DNA of 64,000 nt from Mucilaginibacter_A sp041088075 (GTDB taxonomy: Bacteria > Bacteroidota > Bacteroidia > Sphingobacteriales > Sphingobacteriaceae). Below the pieces are notes generated by a model that worked only from the letters and a program-made list of their open reading frames with translations, was not told the origin of the DNA and did no database searches. A program made the position numbers and the translations under genes. The stretch lies in contig NZ_JBGCVY010000059.1 in the NCBI RefSeq assembly GCF_041088075.1, forward strand, positions 1-64,000, in the 5' to 3' direction. Positions 16,554 to 24,593 of this stretch are shown one piece after another. Position 1 is the stretch's first letter, and every line of letters begins with the position of its first letter.

Positions 16554-17555
16554 TTAATTCAACTGCTTGTCTTGTATCATTTGCTGTTGGGCATTATTTA
16601 TTTCGTGCGGATAATCCAGCGAAATGGCGCTGACTTCATCTAATTTGTTTAAATGTTCCTGGTTAAGTTGGATGTTGATTGCCCCCAAATTATCTTCCAA
16701 TTGTGCACTTGTCCTGGGCCCGATAATGGTAAAGCCGCCTTTTGCATTTACCCAAGCAATGGCAACCTGGCCGGGGTTAGCGCCAATTTCATCAGCAACC
16801 GAAATAAGCACATCCATTACAGCTTCTGTTTTTGCAGCTTTTGTTTTTTCTAAACCGCCCATCAAATTGATGCGGCCGGTTTCGCCTTTTCGGTATTTTC
16901 CCGTAAGGATTCCGCCTGCCAAAGGCGAATAAGTCATCAAACCCATTCCAAAGTGTTTCGCCATCGGAAGCAGTTCCCGCTCTGCCGTCCGCTGTAAAAG
17001 ATTGTATTCTATTTGAAGCGCTGCCATCGGCACTAAACCTCGGATGTTAGCAGTATTTGAAGCAGTTGCCGTTTTCCAGGCCGAAAAATTGGCCAGGCCG
17101 CCATAATTGATTTTGCCCGCTTTTGCCAGGTCGTCCAAACCGCGCACAATTTCTTCAACCGGCGTTACGCCATCGTCAAAGTGCGCCATGTAAATATCAA
17201 TATGGTCGGTTTTCAAACGCTTTAGGCTTTCTTCTACCGATTGGACCATTATTTTGCGGTTGTTTCCGATGGCACCTGAAGGCGGGTTTGAACGGCTGGT
17301 ACGGGTATATTTGGAAGAAATAACAAAATCATTTCTGTTGGCGGCAATAAATTTACCGATCAGCCGCTCAGACTCGCCCAATTTATACTGATCTGAAGTA
17401 TCTATAAAATTTCCCCCTGCTTCGGCATAATGCTCAAAAATGGCACGCGCTTCTTCCGGGTTTGAACCGTAATCAGAACCAGTGCCAAACATAGCTGCAC
17501 CCAAAACCATTTCACTTGCATATAAACCTGTTGTCCCGAATAATTTGTATTTCAT
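16554..17555 (-). CDS. Aldo/keto reductase
   Basis: A 333-residue NADPH-dependent TIM-barrel oxidoreductase of the bacterial general-stress AKR type. The catalytic tetrad regions are present: Asp and Tyr in FIDTSDQYKLGESE, Lys in VISSKYT, and His in DIYMAHFDD; the C-terminal phosphate-binding part reads IIGPRTSAQLEDNLGA. The substrate is unknown, probably a carbonyl compound. It is divergent from an HxlR regulator 129 bp away, a typical pairing for redox or aldehyde-responsive reductases. Confidence 0.92.
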   Translation of the reverse strand: MKYKLFGTTGLYASEMVLGAAMFGTGSDYGSNPEEARAIFEHYAEAGGNFIDTSDQYKLGESERLIGKFIAANRNDFVISSKYTRTSRSNPPSGAIGNNRKIMVQSVEESLKRLKTDHIDIYMAHFDDGVTPVEEIVRGLDDLAKAGKINYGGLANFSAWKTATASNTANIRGLVPMAALQIEYNLLQRTAERELLPMAKHFGMGLMTYSPLAGGILTGKYRKGETGRINLMGGLEKTKAAKTEAVMDVLISVADEIGANPGQVAIAWVNAKGGFTIIGPRTSAQLEDNLGAINIQLNQEHLNKLDEVSAISLDYPHEINNAQQQMIQDKQLN

Positions 17556-17684
17556 GTTTTTTAAAGTTGAAACTGATTAATAAAATACAAATCTCCATCA
17601 ATAAAAAACACGGCACAAGTACGGATAAATTTATCTATATTAAAATTTTGCCACAACCTTGTGTTTTTGTTGTTTATGATTATT

Positions 17685-18050
17685 ATGTACGAAAGAAAAA
17701 TACCTGTCATGCTTGATTGTGGCCTTCATTTGTTTAAAGAAGCAGTGAACGGCAAATGGAAAATAGAACTGATTTATCACATCTCCAAAGGCATTAAACG
17801 CCCGGGCGAACTGCAAAGAAAAATCCCGAAGGCAACACGGCGGGTATTAGACACGCAATTAAAACAACTGGCAGAACAAGGGCTGATTTCGAAAACAGTT
17901 TTTACAGCATCGCCCCCAAAAGTGGAATACGGATTAACCGAACTTGGAAAAACATTAATGCCTGTAATTGAAACAATTGTACGCTGGGGCGAAGACCATC
18001 GGGAAGCGTTGGAAAAGGTAGTTGATCAAAAATTTGCTGTATCAGTTTAA
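17685..18050 (+). CDS. HxlR-family winged-helix regulator
   Basis: 121 residues from the ATG at 17685 (MYERKIPVMLDCG); the longer frame from 17661 only adds hydrophobic residues not typical of the family. The HxlR core is clear: cysteine near the N-terminus, GKWKIELIYHISKG, RPGELQRKIP, TRRVLDTQLKQLAEQGLI and YGLTELGKTLMPV. The Cys11 position corresponds to the redox- or electrophile-sensing cysteine of family members such as HypR/YodB. It probably controls the divergent aldo/keto reductase. Confidence 0.92.
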   Translation: MYERKIPVMLDCGLHLFKEAVNGKWKIELIYHISKGIKRPGELQRKIPKATRRVLDTQLKQLAEQGLISKTVFTASPPKVEYGLTELGKTLMPVIETIVRWGEDHREALEKVVDQKFAVSV

Positions 18051-18112
18051 AAATAAAGTTTTGTTGATAAAGGTCTTGTAGGTTTTTATCCTAAAATAAC
18101 AGCAATGCTTCT

Positions 18113-18170
18113 TTTATCCCTATAAAATTGGTGAAGTTAAATTGCCGCGGCATTTAGGCCGTGGATAAAT
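18113..18170 (+). repeat. Extended AAAAGAAGCAT motif copy with CCGCGG tail
   Basis: ATGCTTCTTTTATCCCTATA then AAATTGGTGAAGTT and ATTGCCGCGGC, with GCCGTGGATAA. Nearly identical over about 60 bp to 16394-16460, so copied as a longer unit than the 30-bp core. Confidence 0.85.
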
Positions 18171-18394
18171 AGAAATTAGGCACTGGCTTTAGCCAAAATC
18201 TTTTTATGGATGTTCATTTATAAACCTGTACTTTGATTGTATTTGGATTGTTGGCCAAAGCCTTTGTTTCCTGTTTTTTATCCAAAACCTAAAGGCCGGA
18301 ACAATGGCTGGTTTATCACCAATTGTAATCCTGAAAACTTTACCTATCTTAACAGCCACTTGTTTAAAACTGTTAAATTTATTTGGGCCGAGCC

Positions 18395-18486
18395 GATGCT
18401 TCTTTTATGCCCTAAAAATCATTATGCTTCCTGTGTTTTTTTAAACCACGGGATGCCAATACAAATTTTTATAGGGTAAAAGAAGT
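18395..18486. repeat. Inverted pair of AAAAGAAGCAT motifs
   Basis: GATGCTTCTTTTATGCCCTA at the left and AATTTTTATAGGGTAAAAGA then AGTATGC at the right; the GCCCTA/TAGGGT inner bases pair with each other. Confidence 0.8.
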
Positions 18487-18581
18487 ATGCCATCAATACC
18501 AGGCATTAGCAAAAACCCTACGTAAATTGGAACAGAACCTTAAATAACGGTGGCAAAAATTGATTGGTAAGAAAAACCTGT

Positions 18582-20831
18582 ATGTTCGGTAAAGTAGCTG
18601 GCAGATTGATAAATACTTTAAAAAGAAAGGTTATTTGGATTGGATTGCTGCTGTTTTTAATGAGCAATAAAGTGTACGCACAAAGTTTAGGCGACCCGAT
18701 TGTTAACATTACTTTTGGTTCCGGCACCAACAGAAGTTCGGGCGCTTTGGCTGCTGACTCTGGTTCTACCACTTATTTGTATAGTGCTGCTTTCCCCAAC
18801 GATGGTTATTACACCATTGTAAATTCTACCATCGGTTTAAACCGTGGCTGGTGGACAACGAGCGACCATACCGGCAACCCGGGCGGTTATATGATGGTGG
18901 TGAACGGCAGTTACGATCCCGGTATTTTTTATACCCGCACTGTTGGCGGCTTGTGCGGCAATACCACGTATCAGTTTGCAGCCTGGATCAAAAACCTGTT
19001 AAACTATAATGGCATTTTGCCCAACGTTAGTTTTTCCATCGAAACAACCGGCGGGACAGTTTTGGTTTCCGGCACTACGGGAAATATCCCTGAAGCCAAT
19101 GTTTGGATGCAATACCCTTTTACCTTTACCACACCTGTTGGCACCGAAAGTGTGGTGATCAAAATGACCAATAATGCACCGGGAGGTATCGGGAACGATA
19201 TTGCTATTGATGACATCACTTTCAGGCCATACGGCGCGCCGGTGCAGGCTGCTTTTAACCAGTCGGCAATGGATATGGCTACTTGTGCAGGCACGCCTCA
19301 AAATATAAACATCAATGCTGCAACAACGCTGGCAACAGGCTATCTTCAAAAATTGCAGCTATTGGTTAAAGGCGTTTGGACCGATCAATCCCCGGCCGGT
19401 ACAAGTTCAGTTTATACCTTTTCTTCTCCATCCAATGCGGGCAGTTATTACTATCGCTTGGTTTCGGCCCAGGCCAATAACATTGGTTCGTCAAACTGTG
19501 TAGTTGCCTCAAATACGCTTACTTTAACGGTGCTAGCTTTGCCAACCGTGGTATTTTCTACGGCCGGTGCCACTTGTGTGGGCGATTCAACCTATTTCAA
19601 AGACCAGTCTGTTTCAAACGGAAGTACTTTGACTAACTGGTTATGGGATTTTGGCGATGGCCAGACTTCCGCTTTGCGAAACCCGGCGCACAAATACGCC
19701 CGGGCGGAAGTTTACCCGGTCAGCCTTACCGTAACTTCAGCTATCGGTTGTTCGGCTGCCGCAACAAAAAGTTTTACTGTAAATGGTGCTGCGCCGGTTG
19801 CTTCTTTTACCGTATTAAATTCCGGTGGACTGTGCAGTAATCAGGAGGTTTTTTTTACTAACCAGGCTACGGTAGATTTCGGAAGCATTACCAAAGTGCA
19901 ATGGTTTTTTGATTACGGCAATAACCCAACCGTGTCAGAAACAGACATTAACCCGGCTTATGGCAAAACTTACCGGCATACTTATACGCCATTTTATACG
20001 CCTGCCAGCCAAAACTACCAGGTGCGGATGCTGGCCTATTCCGGCAGTTCCTGTGTTTCAGAAGTAGTTAAAACGATAACGCTTTTGGCAACGCCGCAGT
20101 TAACTTTTCCTGTTCCTTCCGGGATTTGCCTGGATGCAAAACCGGTTCAATTAACTGCAGGTGAAAGAAACGGAACGGCAGGAACAGGCGTTTACGCCGG
20201 TACAGGTGTTAGCGCTTCCGGTTTGTTTAATCCTGCTGTTGCCGGTGCGGGTACTTTTGCTGTCCGGTATATTTTTGCTTCTGCTAATACTTGTGCCGAT
20301 ACCATCAGCCAAAATATTACAGTCAGCCCGCTTCCGCAAGTAAGCGCAGGCGCGGATATGGTGGTATTAGAAGGCGGAAATACCAAACTGAAAGCTACGG
20401 CAAGCGGCGACAGCCTGACTTATGCCTGGTCGCCCGCCGCAGGTTTAAGCAGTACAACGATATTAAACCCGGTTGTAACGCCCACGTCTGATCTAACTTA
20501 TACGCTCACCGTAACCAGCAGTAAAGGCTGTTCTGCTTCAAGCCGGGTTTTGGTATCGGTTTTAAAAGCACCGGTTGTGCCCAATACATTTACGCCAAAT
20601 GGTGATGGCATCAACGATACCTGGAACATTAAATATTTAAACACTTATGCGGATGGCACGGTTGAGGTTTTTAACCGTTACGGAAACAAAGTTTATTTCT
20701 CCGTGGGGTATCCGGTTCCCTGGGACGGCAGGTTTAAAGGAATTGATCTTCCCGTAAGTACTTACTATTACATCATCAACCCAAAACAAGGTCGGAAGAT
20801 ACTTTCCGGTTGGGTTACAATTATACGATAA
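18582..20831 (+). CDS. Large secreted PKD-domain protein with T9SS type-B (gliding motility-associated) C-terminal sorting domain
   Basis: 749 residues from the ATG at 18582 (MFGKVAGRLINTLKRK), followed by a hydrophobic signal segment ending near KVYAQ; the TTG at 18564 is less likely. The N-terminal 200 residues form a jelly-roll-like domain with WWTTSDHTGNPGGYM. PKD-like domains follow (WLWDFGDGQTSALRNPAHKY is a canonical PKD signature), and there are Ig-like stretches. The last about 90 residues (FTPNGDGINDTWNI, VEVFNRYGNKVY, YYYIINP) are the gliding-motility-associated C-terminal domain used as a type-B signal by the type IX secretion system. Probably a cell-surface or adhesion protein; ligand unknown. 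A motif copy at 19798 encodes VASFTV. Confidence 0.88.
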   Translation: MFGKVAGRLINTLKRKVIWIGLLLFLMSNKVYAQSLGDPIVNITFGSGTNRSSGALAADSGSTTYLYSAAFPNDGYYTIVNSTIGLNRGWWTTSDHTGNPGGYMMVVNGSYDPGIFYTRTVGGLCGNTTYQFAAWIKNLLNYNGILPNVSFSIETTGGTVLVSGTTGNIPEANVWMQYPFTFTTPVGTESVVIKMTNNAPGGIGNDIAIDDITFRPYGAPVQAAFNQSAMDMATCAGTPQNININAATTLATGYLQKLQLLVKGVWTDQSPAGTSSVYTFSSPSNAGSYYYRLVSAQANNIGSSNCVVASNTLTLTVLALPTVVFSTAGATCVGDSTYFKDQSVSNGSTLTNWLWDFGDGQTSALRNPAHKYARAEVYPVSLTVTSAIGCSAAATKSFTVNGAAPVASFTVLNSGGLCSNQEVFFTNQATVDFGSITKVQWFFDYGNNPTVSETDINPAYGKTYRHTYTPFYTPASQNYQVRMLAYSGSSCVSEVVKTITLLATPQLTFPVPSGICLDAKPVQLTAGERNGTAGTGVYAGTGVSASGLFNPAVAGAGTFAVRYIFASANTCADTISQNITVSPLPQVSAGADMVVLEGGNTKLKATASGDSLTYAWSPAAGLSSTTILNPVVTPTSDLTYTLTVTSSKGCSASSRVLVSVLKAPVVPNTFTPNGDGINDTWNIKYLNTYADGTVEVFNRYGNKVYFSVGYPVPWDGRFKGIDLPVSTYYYIINPKQGRKILSGWVTIIR

Positions 20832-20913
20832 TTGGGTTTCTGATCACTAAAATTGATATAAGGGTTATTTAAATTTTTTTTGATTACATCGTTCATTTAC
20901 TGATATTTATTAA

Positions 20914-21024
20914 AGAACACACCCCTGACCTCTCTCGAGAGGGGAAGCATGGTTTGCTACTTTTCTAACGTTTAGAAAGGCAGCGTTTGCAGGTTCCCCT
21001 CTCGAGAGGGGCAAGGGGTGTGTC
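20914..21024. repeat. Long imperfect palindrome (CCCCTCTCGAGAGGGG type)
   Basis: ACACACCCCTGACCTCTCTC-GAGAGGGGAA and its complement around 20991-21024 face each other across about 50 bp. Each arm also contains a self-complementary CTCTCGAGAG. It could act as a bidirectional terminator after the PKD gene. Confidence 0.8.
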
Positions 21025-21029
21025 CTTTA

Positions 21030-21054
21030 TTTTTATGCCATAAAAGAAGCATTT
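21030..21054 (-). repeat. AAAAGAAGCAT motif, single copy
   Basis: TTTTTATGCCATAAAAGAAG then CATT, 72 bp before the PBP4 start. Confidence 0.8.
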
Positions 21055-21125
21055 ACAAAAAGGATTAAGTTTAAACAACCGCAAAGTAAAAATAAGCTTC
21101 GTAATTTTAAGCCGATCAAAATTGT

Positions 21126-22478
21126 ATGTACAAACTTTTCCTTTCTTCAAAACACTGCTTTAAAATTATATCCGCATACTGTTTTTATGCCCTTATAATT
21201 GGTGCAATTTCTGGTTGTTCGCATCAAATTACAAAGCACAAGATTGTCAGGATTTTTAATGAAACCAAGATCAACCAAGATCATTTTACAGGTTTTGCTT
21301 TGTACGATCAGGATCAAAAGAAAATGGTTTATCAGGAAAATGCGGATAAGTATTTTACACCGGCCTCCAACACCAAACTTTTTACTTTTTATACTGCGTT
21401 GCAAATGCTGGGCGATTCAATTCCCGGCTTGCGTTATTTGGTTAGAAATGATTCTTTGATTTTTTGGGGAACCGGCGACCCTGCTTTTTTGCATTCTGTT
21501 TTAAAATCAACCAAAGCTTTTGATTTTTTGAAAAGCTCGACACTAAAATTGTGCTATTCGGCATCTAATTATACCGGCAACTTTTATGGTGAAGGCTGGC
21601 CTTATGGTGATTACAATGATTATTATCAGGTTGATATTACCGCCATGCCTATACAAGATAACGTTGCTTTTATTGATGCCGATGCACAAGGCAACTTGCA
21701 AATCAAGCCTAAATATTTGAAAATGTATTTGCAAGTTGATACTTCTTTTCACCCTAAAAATTATAGGGTAAAAAGAGCATTGGAAGAAAACAAGTTTGTA
21801 TATCCTGCCGACCCAATTCCATCCAAGTTTCATCAGGAAATTCCCTGGAAAACAAGTCCAAGTTTAACTTTGGAATTGTTGCAGGATACTTTGAAAAAAC
21901 CAATTGGATTGATCCAAATGCAAATGCCAACTTCAGCAAAAACACTTTATAGCATTGCTGCGGATTCTGTTTACAAGCAAATGCTTTTGCCAAGCGATAA
22001 TTTTGTGGCCGAGCAATTGTTGCTGGTTTGTTCATCTACATTGCCCGGCGGTGTTTTAAGTACGCAAAACGCCATCGCGTACAGCAAGAAAAACTTTTTA
22101 AACGGTTTGCCCGATGAACCGCAGTGGGCCGATGGCTCCGGACTTTCGCGCCAAAATTTGTTTACGCCACGGACAATGATCGCTTTATTGCAGAAGATTT
22201 GGGACAAGGTTGGCAACGAGCAAAAACTGCACAATTTACTGCCAACCGGCGGTGTTTCGGGTACGCTCAAAAACGCTTACAAAACGGACAACGGCGTTCC
22301 GTTTGTGTGGGGAAAAACCGGCAGCCTGTCCAACAACCACAACCAAAGCGGTTATTTGATCACGCGGAAAGGTAAACGTTTGCTGTTTTGTTACCTAAAC
22401 AACAATTTTACGCGGCCAACTGCACAAATCCGTGCAGAAATGGTGCGGGTGATGACGGAAATCCACAACCGGTTTTAG
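21126..22478 (+). CDS. dacB: D-alanyl-D-alanine carboxypeptidase/endopeptidase, PBP4 (peptidase S13) lipoprotein
   Basis: A 450-residue periplasmic, membrane-anchored penicillin-binding protein that trims or cleaves peptidoglycan peptides. The three active-site motifs are present in order: Ser81-x-x-Lys84 (SNTK), Ser290-Asp-Asn292 (SDN) and Lys397-Thr-Gly399 (KTG). The N-terminus has a hydrophobic segment ending in a lipobox-like GAISGC. Notably, the signal-peptide codons contain a nearly complete AAAAGAAGCAT-motif copy (21172-21205), and a degenerate hairpin form of it lies mid-gene (21739-21782), so the element has been tolerated in coding sequence. Two-domain PBP4 proteins are usually of similar length. 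Confidence 0.92.
   Translation: MYKLFLSSKHCFKIISAYCFYALIIGAISGCSHQITKHKIVRIFNETKINQDHFTGFALYDQDQKKMVYQENADKYFTPASNTKLFTFYTALQMLGDSIPGLRYLVRNDSLIFWGTGDPAFLHSVLKSTKAFDFLKSSTLKLCYSASNYTGNFYGEGWPYGDYNDYYQVDITAMPIQDNVAFIDADAQGNLQIKPKYLKMYLQVDTSFHPKNYRVKRALEENKFVYPADPIPSKFHQEIPWKTSPSLTLELLQDTLKKPIGLIQMQMPTSAKTLYSIAADSVYKQMLLPSDNFVAEQLLLVCSSTLPGGVLSTQNAIAYSKKNFLNGLPDEPQWADGSGLSRQNLFTPRTMIALLQKIWDKVGNEQKLHNLLPTGGVSGTLKNAYKTDNGVPFVWGKTGSLSNNHNQSGYLITRKGKRLLFCYLNNNFTRPTAQIRAEMVRVMTEIHNRF
21172..21205 (+). repeat. AAAAGAAGCAT motif (ACTGTTTTTA form) inside PBP4 signal-peptide codons
   Basis: GCATACTGTTTTTATGCCCT then TATAATTGGTGC; both halves of the element are present although the sequence is translated (AYCFYALIIGA). 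Confidence 0.85.
21739..21782. repeat. Degenerate palindromic motif pair inside PBP4 coding sequence
   Basis: GATACTTCTTTTCACCCTAA then AAATTATAGGGT and AAAAAGAGCATTG. The arms (ACTTCTTTT-ACCCTA / TAGGGT-AAAAAGAG) pair around a short loop, giving a hairpin inside the reading frame. Confidence 0.7.
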
Positions 22479-22537
22479 TTTAAATTCTTTTCGATAAAAA
22501 GGAAATATGCATAAAAGTTGTTTAAATATATTCGTGG

Positions 22538-22556
22538 TGCTTCTTTTACCGGGTAA
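22538..22556 (+). repeat. AAAAGAAGCAT motif, partial copy
   Basis: TGCTTCTTTTACCGGGTAA just downstream of dacB. Confidence 0.75.
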
Positions 22557-22565
22557 AAAATTAAG

Positions 22566-22708
22566 GGTCATCCCCCTGGCCCCCTTCAAAGGGGGAAGAG
22601 GGCCAGGGCGCATACCTTTTCATTTCCAACCTTTTCATCTCCAAATTTCTAAATGATAAAAAGGTAGGCGACAGGCTTCCCCCTTTGAAGGGGGTGAGGG
22701 GGATGAGT
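22566..22708. repeat. Long inverted repeat (CCCCCTTCAAAGGGGG type)
   Basis: CATCCCCCTGGCCCCCTTCA-AAGGGGGAAG at the left and CTTCCCCCTTTGAAGGGGGT-GAGGGGGATG at the right are complementary; each arm also folds on itself. A common style of intergenic palindrome in this group. Confidence 0.8.
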
Positions 22709-22791
22709 TGTTTTCATTGACTGGTTTCTATCGTTTCTTCTTATTTAAAAGTTTAAACAAGTTCACAATTAAAACTTATGCCGATAATGCC

Positions 22792-22815
22792 AATGCTTCT
22801 TTTATGCCCTAAATT
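22792..22815 (+). repeat. AAAAGAAGCAT motif, single copy
   Basis: AATGCTTCTTTTATGCCCTA then AATT, upstream of the helicase. Confidence 0.8.
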
Positions 22816-22821
22816 TCAGGC

Positions 22822-22885
22822 TGGCCATGAACCATGACCTATGAACCATCAACCATTATCAATGAACCATGACCAATGAACTATC
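22822..22885 (+). repeat. Short degenerate tandem repeat, ATGAACC units
   Basis: Repeated (C)CATGAACCATGACC/TATGAACC words over about 60 bp just upstream of the helicase gene; low-complexity, possibly slippage-prone. Confidence 0.6.
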
Positions 22886-22937
22886 ACCATAAACCCCGCA
22901 ATTAGCTTAACTTTGGTTTTTTCCCGAAATCAAATTG

Positions 22938-24239
22938 ATGATCAAACAAGCCCTTCAAAACCTGAAAATAAACGCCCTGAACGAAATGCAGCAGGCGGCC
23001 ATCAGCGCAGCCAAAAAAAGCGATGTGATCCTGCTTTCGCCCACAGGTTCGGGTAAAACATTGGGTTTTTTGTTGCCTTTGCTGGATGTACTTGATGCTG
23101 AAATTGCAAACGTGCAAGCACTGATTCTGGTTCCGTCGCGCGAATTGGCTTTGCAGATCGAACAGGTTTTTCGCTCGATGGGCAGCGGTTTTAAAGTGAA
23201 CTGCTGCTACGGCGGCCACGATGTAAAAACGGAAAGGAACAATTTATCGCAACCACCGGCGGTTTTAATTGGTACGCCGGGAAGGATTGCGCACCATTTG
23301 CGCCGGGAAAGTTTCAGCACAAACCTCATCCAAACTTTAATTCTGGATGAGTTTGACAAAGCGCTGGAGTTTGGTTTTCAGGAAGATATGGCTTTTATCA
23401 TCAAACAATTGCCCAACTTAAAAAGGCGGATACTGACTTCGGCCACCAAAATGAAAGAAATACCAGCGTTTACCGGCATGGTAAAACCGGTGGAACTGGA
23501 TTTTCTGACGAATTCGGCTGCCATTCCCGATCTCAAACAAAAAGCGGTAATTACCGAAGCCGCCGATAAACTGGAAGCCTTGTTTGCCCTGATCTGCAAG
23601 ATTGGCGACCGCGCAACTTTGGTTTTTTGTAACCACCGCGAAGCGGTTGACCGCATTAGCGATTTGTTGTGGGAAATGGGTTTGCCAAACGGCGTTTTTC
23701 ATGGCGGCATGGAGCAGGACGACCGGGAACGCGCTTTGTTAAAATTTAGGAACGGCAGTTATAAAATTTTAATTACCACAGATTTAGCTTCGCGCGGGCT
23801 GGACATTCCGGAAATTGAACACGTGGTGCATTACCAGTTGCCGCACAACGAGGAAGCTTTTTTGCACCGCAACGGCCGTACCGCGCGCATGTATGCCAAA
23901 GGGACTTCGTACCTGATTTTAACGCCCGACGAAAAACCGGCTTACTTAAAACAAATGCCGGAGATCGAAGAGCTGCCGCAGAAACCGATTATCCCGCAAC
24001 CTTCGCCCTGGGTTACGTTGTACCTGGCGGCAGGCAAAAAAGATAAGGTAAACAAAGTAGATATTGTGGGTTTGCTGCTGAAAAAAGGCGGGCTGCCAAA
24101 AGATGATTTGGGCTTGATTGAAGTTTTAGACCATGCCTCGTACGCGGCCATCAAACGCGATAGGGCAGAAGCAACTTTGCAAAAGATAAAAGGCGAAAAA
24201 CTGAAGAACAAAAAGGTTAAAATTGAAATTTCAAGGTAA
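22938..24239 (+). CDS. DEAD-box-family RNA helicase with DEFD motif II
   Basis: 433 residues from the ATG at 22938. The superfamily 2 motifs appear in order: motif I SPTGSGKT, Ia VPSRELALQ, Ib GTPGRI, II LDEFDKA, III TSATK, IV-V TLVFCNHR and TTDLASRGLDIPEI, VI HRNGRTAR. Motif II reads D-E-F-D rather than D-E-A-D; the catalytic acid pair is kept. The C-terminal tail is lysine-rich (KLKNKKVKIEI). Likely an RNA-remodelling enzyme acting on ribosomes or mRNA; the exact subgroup is not clear. Followed after 15 bp by a DUF1456 gene on the same strand. Confidence 0.92.
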   Translation: MIKQALQNLKINALNEMQQAAISAAKKSDVILLSPTGSGKTLGFLLPLLDVLDAEIANVQALILVPSRELALQIEQVFRSMGSGFKVNCCYGGHDVKTERNNLSQPPAVLIGTPGRIAHHLRRESFSTNLIQTLILDEFDKALEFGFQEDMAFIIKQLPNLKRRILTSATKMKEIPAFTGMVKPVELDFLTNSAAIPDLKQKAVITEAADKLEALFALICKIGDRATLVFCNHREAVDRISDLLWEMGLPNGVFHGGMEQDDRERALLKFRNGSYKILITTDLASRGLDIPEIEHVVHYQLPHNEEAFLHRNGRTARMYAKGTSYLILTPDEKPAYLKQMPEIEELPQKPIIPQPSPWVTLYLAAGKKDKVNKVDIVGLLLKKGGLPKDDLGLIEVLDHASYAAIKRDRAEATLQKIKGEKLKNKKVKIEISR

Positions 24240-24254
24240 ACCGGATCAAGCAAA

Positions 24255-24476
24255 ATGAGCAACAACGATATTATGAAAAAGCTGCGCGTGGCTATGCAGT
24301 TTACCGATGACGACATCATCAAAGTTTTGGAACTGGCCAATTTCAGGATCACGAAAACAGAACTGGGCGCCATTTTCAGGAAAGAAGACCACCCCAACTT
24401 TAAACCTTGTGGCGACCAGATTTTACGTAATTTTTTGAACGGCCTAATTATTTACAAGCGTGGGCCCAAAGTTTAA
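24255..24476 (+). CDS. DUF1456 (YehS-like) protein, single-repeat form
   Basis: A 73-residue protein. The sequence MKKLRVAMQFTDDDIIKVLELANFRITKTELGAIFRKEDHPNF matches one DUF1456 repeat; E. coli YehS has two such repeats in about 156 residues, so this is half length. It ends in an intact reading frame before an intergenic motif pair, so it looks like a natural short form and not a truncation. Function is unknown. Probably co-transcribed with the helicase. Confidence 0.75.
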   Translation: MSNNDIMKKLRVAMQFTDDDIIKVLELANFRITKTELGAIFRKEDHPNFKPCGDQILRNFLNGLIIYKRGPKV

Positions 24477-24509
24477 ACTGCATTTGTTTGGAATTCTAAG
24501 TTTCGGCCT

Positions 24510-24586
24510 GATGCTTCTTTTATCCCTGCAAAATTGGTGAAGCATTAAAAATACAGGCCAATTTTTAACCGATAAAAGAAGCATCG
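24510..24586. repeat. Inverted pair of AAAAGAAGCAT motifs (best-preserved unit)
   Basis: GATGCTTCTTTTATC at the left and GATAAAAGAAGCATC at the right are perfectly complementary 15-mers; inner AAAATTGG/CCAATTTT arms also pair. Sits between the convergent DUF1456 and histidine kinase genes, ends about 8 bp from the kinase stop codon, and may act as a bidirectional terminator. Confidence 0.92.
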
Positions 24587-24593
24587 GCAAAAC

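Larger units (their letters stand above)
18051..18581. other. Intergenic region hxlR / PKD protein
   Basis: A 531-bp gap filled by motif copies: 18113-18170 (extended copy sharing a tail with 16394) and an inverted pair at 18395-18486. I see no supported gene; the open frame at 18237-18479 spans a repeat and lacks any recognisable sequence. Confidence 0.6.
22479..22937. other. Intergenic region dacB / helicase
   Basis: A 459-bp gap with a motif copy (22538-22556), a long inverted repeat (22566-22708), another motif copy (22792-22815) and a short ATGAACC-type tandem stretch (22822-22885). No supported gene. Confidence 0.6.

Noticed and set aside
18237..18479. 80-codon frame before the PKD gene
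   Set aside because: Spans a repeat copy and shows no coding pattern.
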